A stretch of DNA of 64,000 nucleotides from Klugiella xanthotipulae (lineage in GTDB: Bacteria > Actinomycetota > Actinomycetes > Actinomycetales > Microbacteriaceae). The translations under genes and the position numbers were made by a program. Location: contig NZ_VFPN01000001.1 in the NCBI RefSeq assembly GCF_006716695.1, forward strand, positions 248,001 to 312,000, given 5' to 3'. This document shows, one piece after another, positions 63,498 to 64,000 of this stretch; the first letter of the stretch is position 1; the number at the start of each line of letters is the position of its first letter. The notes beneath the pieces were generated by a model. The model saw only the letters and a list, made by a program, of their open reading frames with translations. It was not told where the DNA came from and searched no databases.

Positions 63498-64000
63498 CTA
63501 CTCGGTGCGCGCCGCTTTGAGTGAGCGCCAGCGGATACCGGCCGAGATGAACTCGTCCAGGTCGCCATCAAACACGGCCTGCGGGTTGTTTACCTCGTAC
63601 TCTGTGCGCAGGTCTTTCACCATTTGGTAGGGTGCCAGCACGTAGCTGCGCATCTGATCCCCCCAGCTGGCCGTAATGTTACCCGCGAGTTCCTTCTTCT
63701 TCGCGTTCTCCTCCTCGCGCTGCTGAATCAGCAACCGCGATTGGAGCACCCGGAACGCCGCAGCCCGGTTCTGGATCTGGCTTTTCTCGTTCTGGCAGCT
63801 CACCACAATTCCGGTGGGCAGGTGGGTGAGGCGCACCGCAGAGTCGGTGGTGTTGACCGACTGACCGCCGGGGCCGGAGGAACGGAAGACATCCACCCGG
63901 ATATCGTTCTCCGGAATCTCGATGCTCTCGGCCTGCGCGATCAATGGCACCACCTCCACCGCGGCGAAACTCGTCTGACGTTTACCCGCGGAGTTGAAGG
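63498..64000 (-). CDS. prfB: Peptide chain release factor 2 (partial, cut by the window end)
   Basis: The C-terminal part of RF2, which releases peptides at UGA and UAA. The GGQ motif is in [17 protein letters not shown], followed by the family tail ending in [13 protein letters not shown]. The open frame runs without a stop to the window end, and the amino end of the gene lies outside. Its partner ftsE is 86 bases downstream. Confidence 0.93.
   Translation of the reverse strand, partial: FNSAGKRQTSFAAVEVVPLIAQAESIEIPENDIRVDVFRSSGPGGQSVNTTDSAVRLTHLPTGIVVSCQNEKSQIQNRAAAFRVLQSRLLIQQREEENAKKKELAGNITASWGDQMRSYVLAPYQMVKDLRTEYEVNNPQAVFDGDLDEFISAGIRWRSLKAARTE

Overview
This window looks like ordinary chromosome of a high-GC Gram-positive actinobacterium. 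By eye the GC is about 60-65 percent, coding is dense on both strands, and GTG starts are common. Family clues fit Micrococcales, probably Microbacteriaceae, though the genus cannot be fixed: a mycoredoxin-type glutaredoxin with CGYC, a ferrochelatase with a cysteine-rich actinobacterial C-terminus, the prfB-ftsE-ftsX-smpB order followed some 5 kb away by tmRNA, a tmRNA tag ANSKRTDFALAA, and tandem DUF4190/DUF4352 proteins. I see no prophage, complete insertion sequence, CRISPR array, rRNA or large biosynthetic cluster.

Layout: 0-6 kb holds greA, ilvA, an AI-2E-type permease, an AlkZ/YcaQ-like DNA glycosylase candidate and an aldehyde dehydrogenase. 6-13 kb holds a Pit phosphate transporter with a clean palindromic operator candidate, an AdhP-type alcohol dehydrogenase, an aldo/keto reductase, a Nudix hydrolase, oligopeptidase B and a mycoredoxin, closed by a perfect 25-bp hairpin. 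13-21 kb holds pfkA, a lone SNF2 helicase, a histidine phosphatase, a complete polar amino-acid ABC transporter and lemA-htpX. 21-29 kb holds a lactone oxidase overlapping a PLP amino acid deaminase/aldolase, a NarL-type two-component system, and a divergent DUF4097-padR pair. The last two are separated by a 46-bp inverted-repeat operator candidate. A decayed GT2/GtrA glycosyltransferase and an AT-rich scar follow.

29-45 kb holds coaBC, a fused FAD oxidoreductase/methyltransferase divergent from its likely cupin-XRE regulator, an NRDE protein, a YiaA-like membrane protein, ferrochelatase, lipoproteins, two tandem DUF4190/DUF4352 paralogues, an alpha-carbonic anhydrase lipoprotein, a CocE hydrolase and a DHA2 exporter. 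The exporter is bracketed by two copies of a roughly 60-bp non-coding repeat. 45-55 kb holds two MarR-DHA2 drug-efflux modules (one with a promoter embedded in a double operator), a large LAL-type LuxR regulator, tRNA-Lys and hisN. 55-64 kb holds tmRNA, small proteins, a benzyl-alcohol-type dehydrogenase, a small membrane protein whose frame is broken or recoded at an A7 run, a PfkB kinase, and smpB-ftsX-ftsE-prfB, the last running off the window end.

Functionally, most genes are housekeeping, redox/aldehyde metabolism and efflux. The most interesting material is non-coding: several near-perfect operator palindromes next to matching regulators, the duplicated element around the exporter at 43-44 kb, and the A7 frameshift candidate. 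I found no convincing new defence or biosynthetic system. The overlapping lactone oxidase and deaminase/aldolase pair is the best candidate for an uncharacterised pathway.
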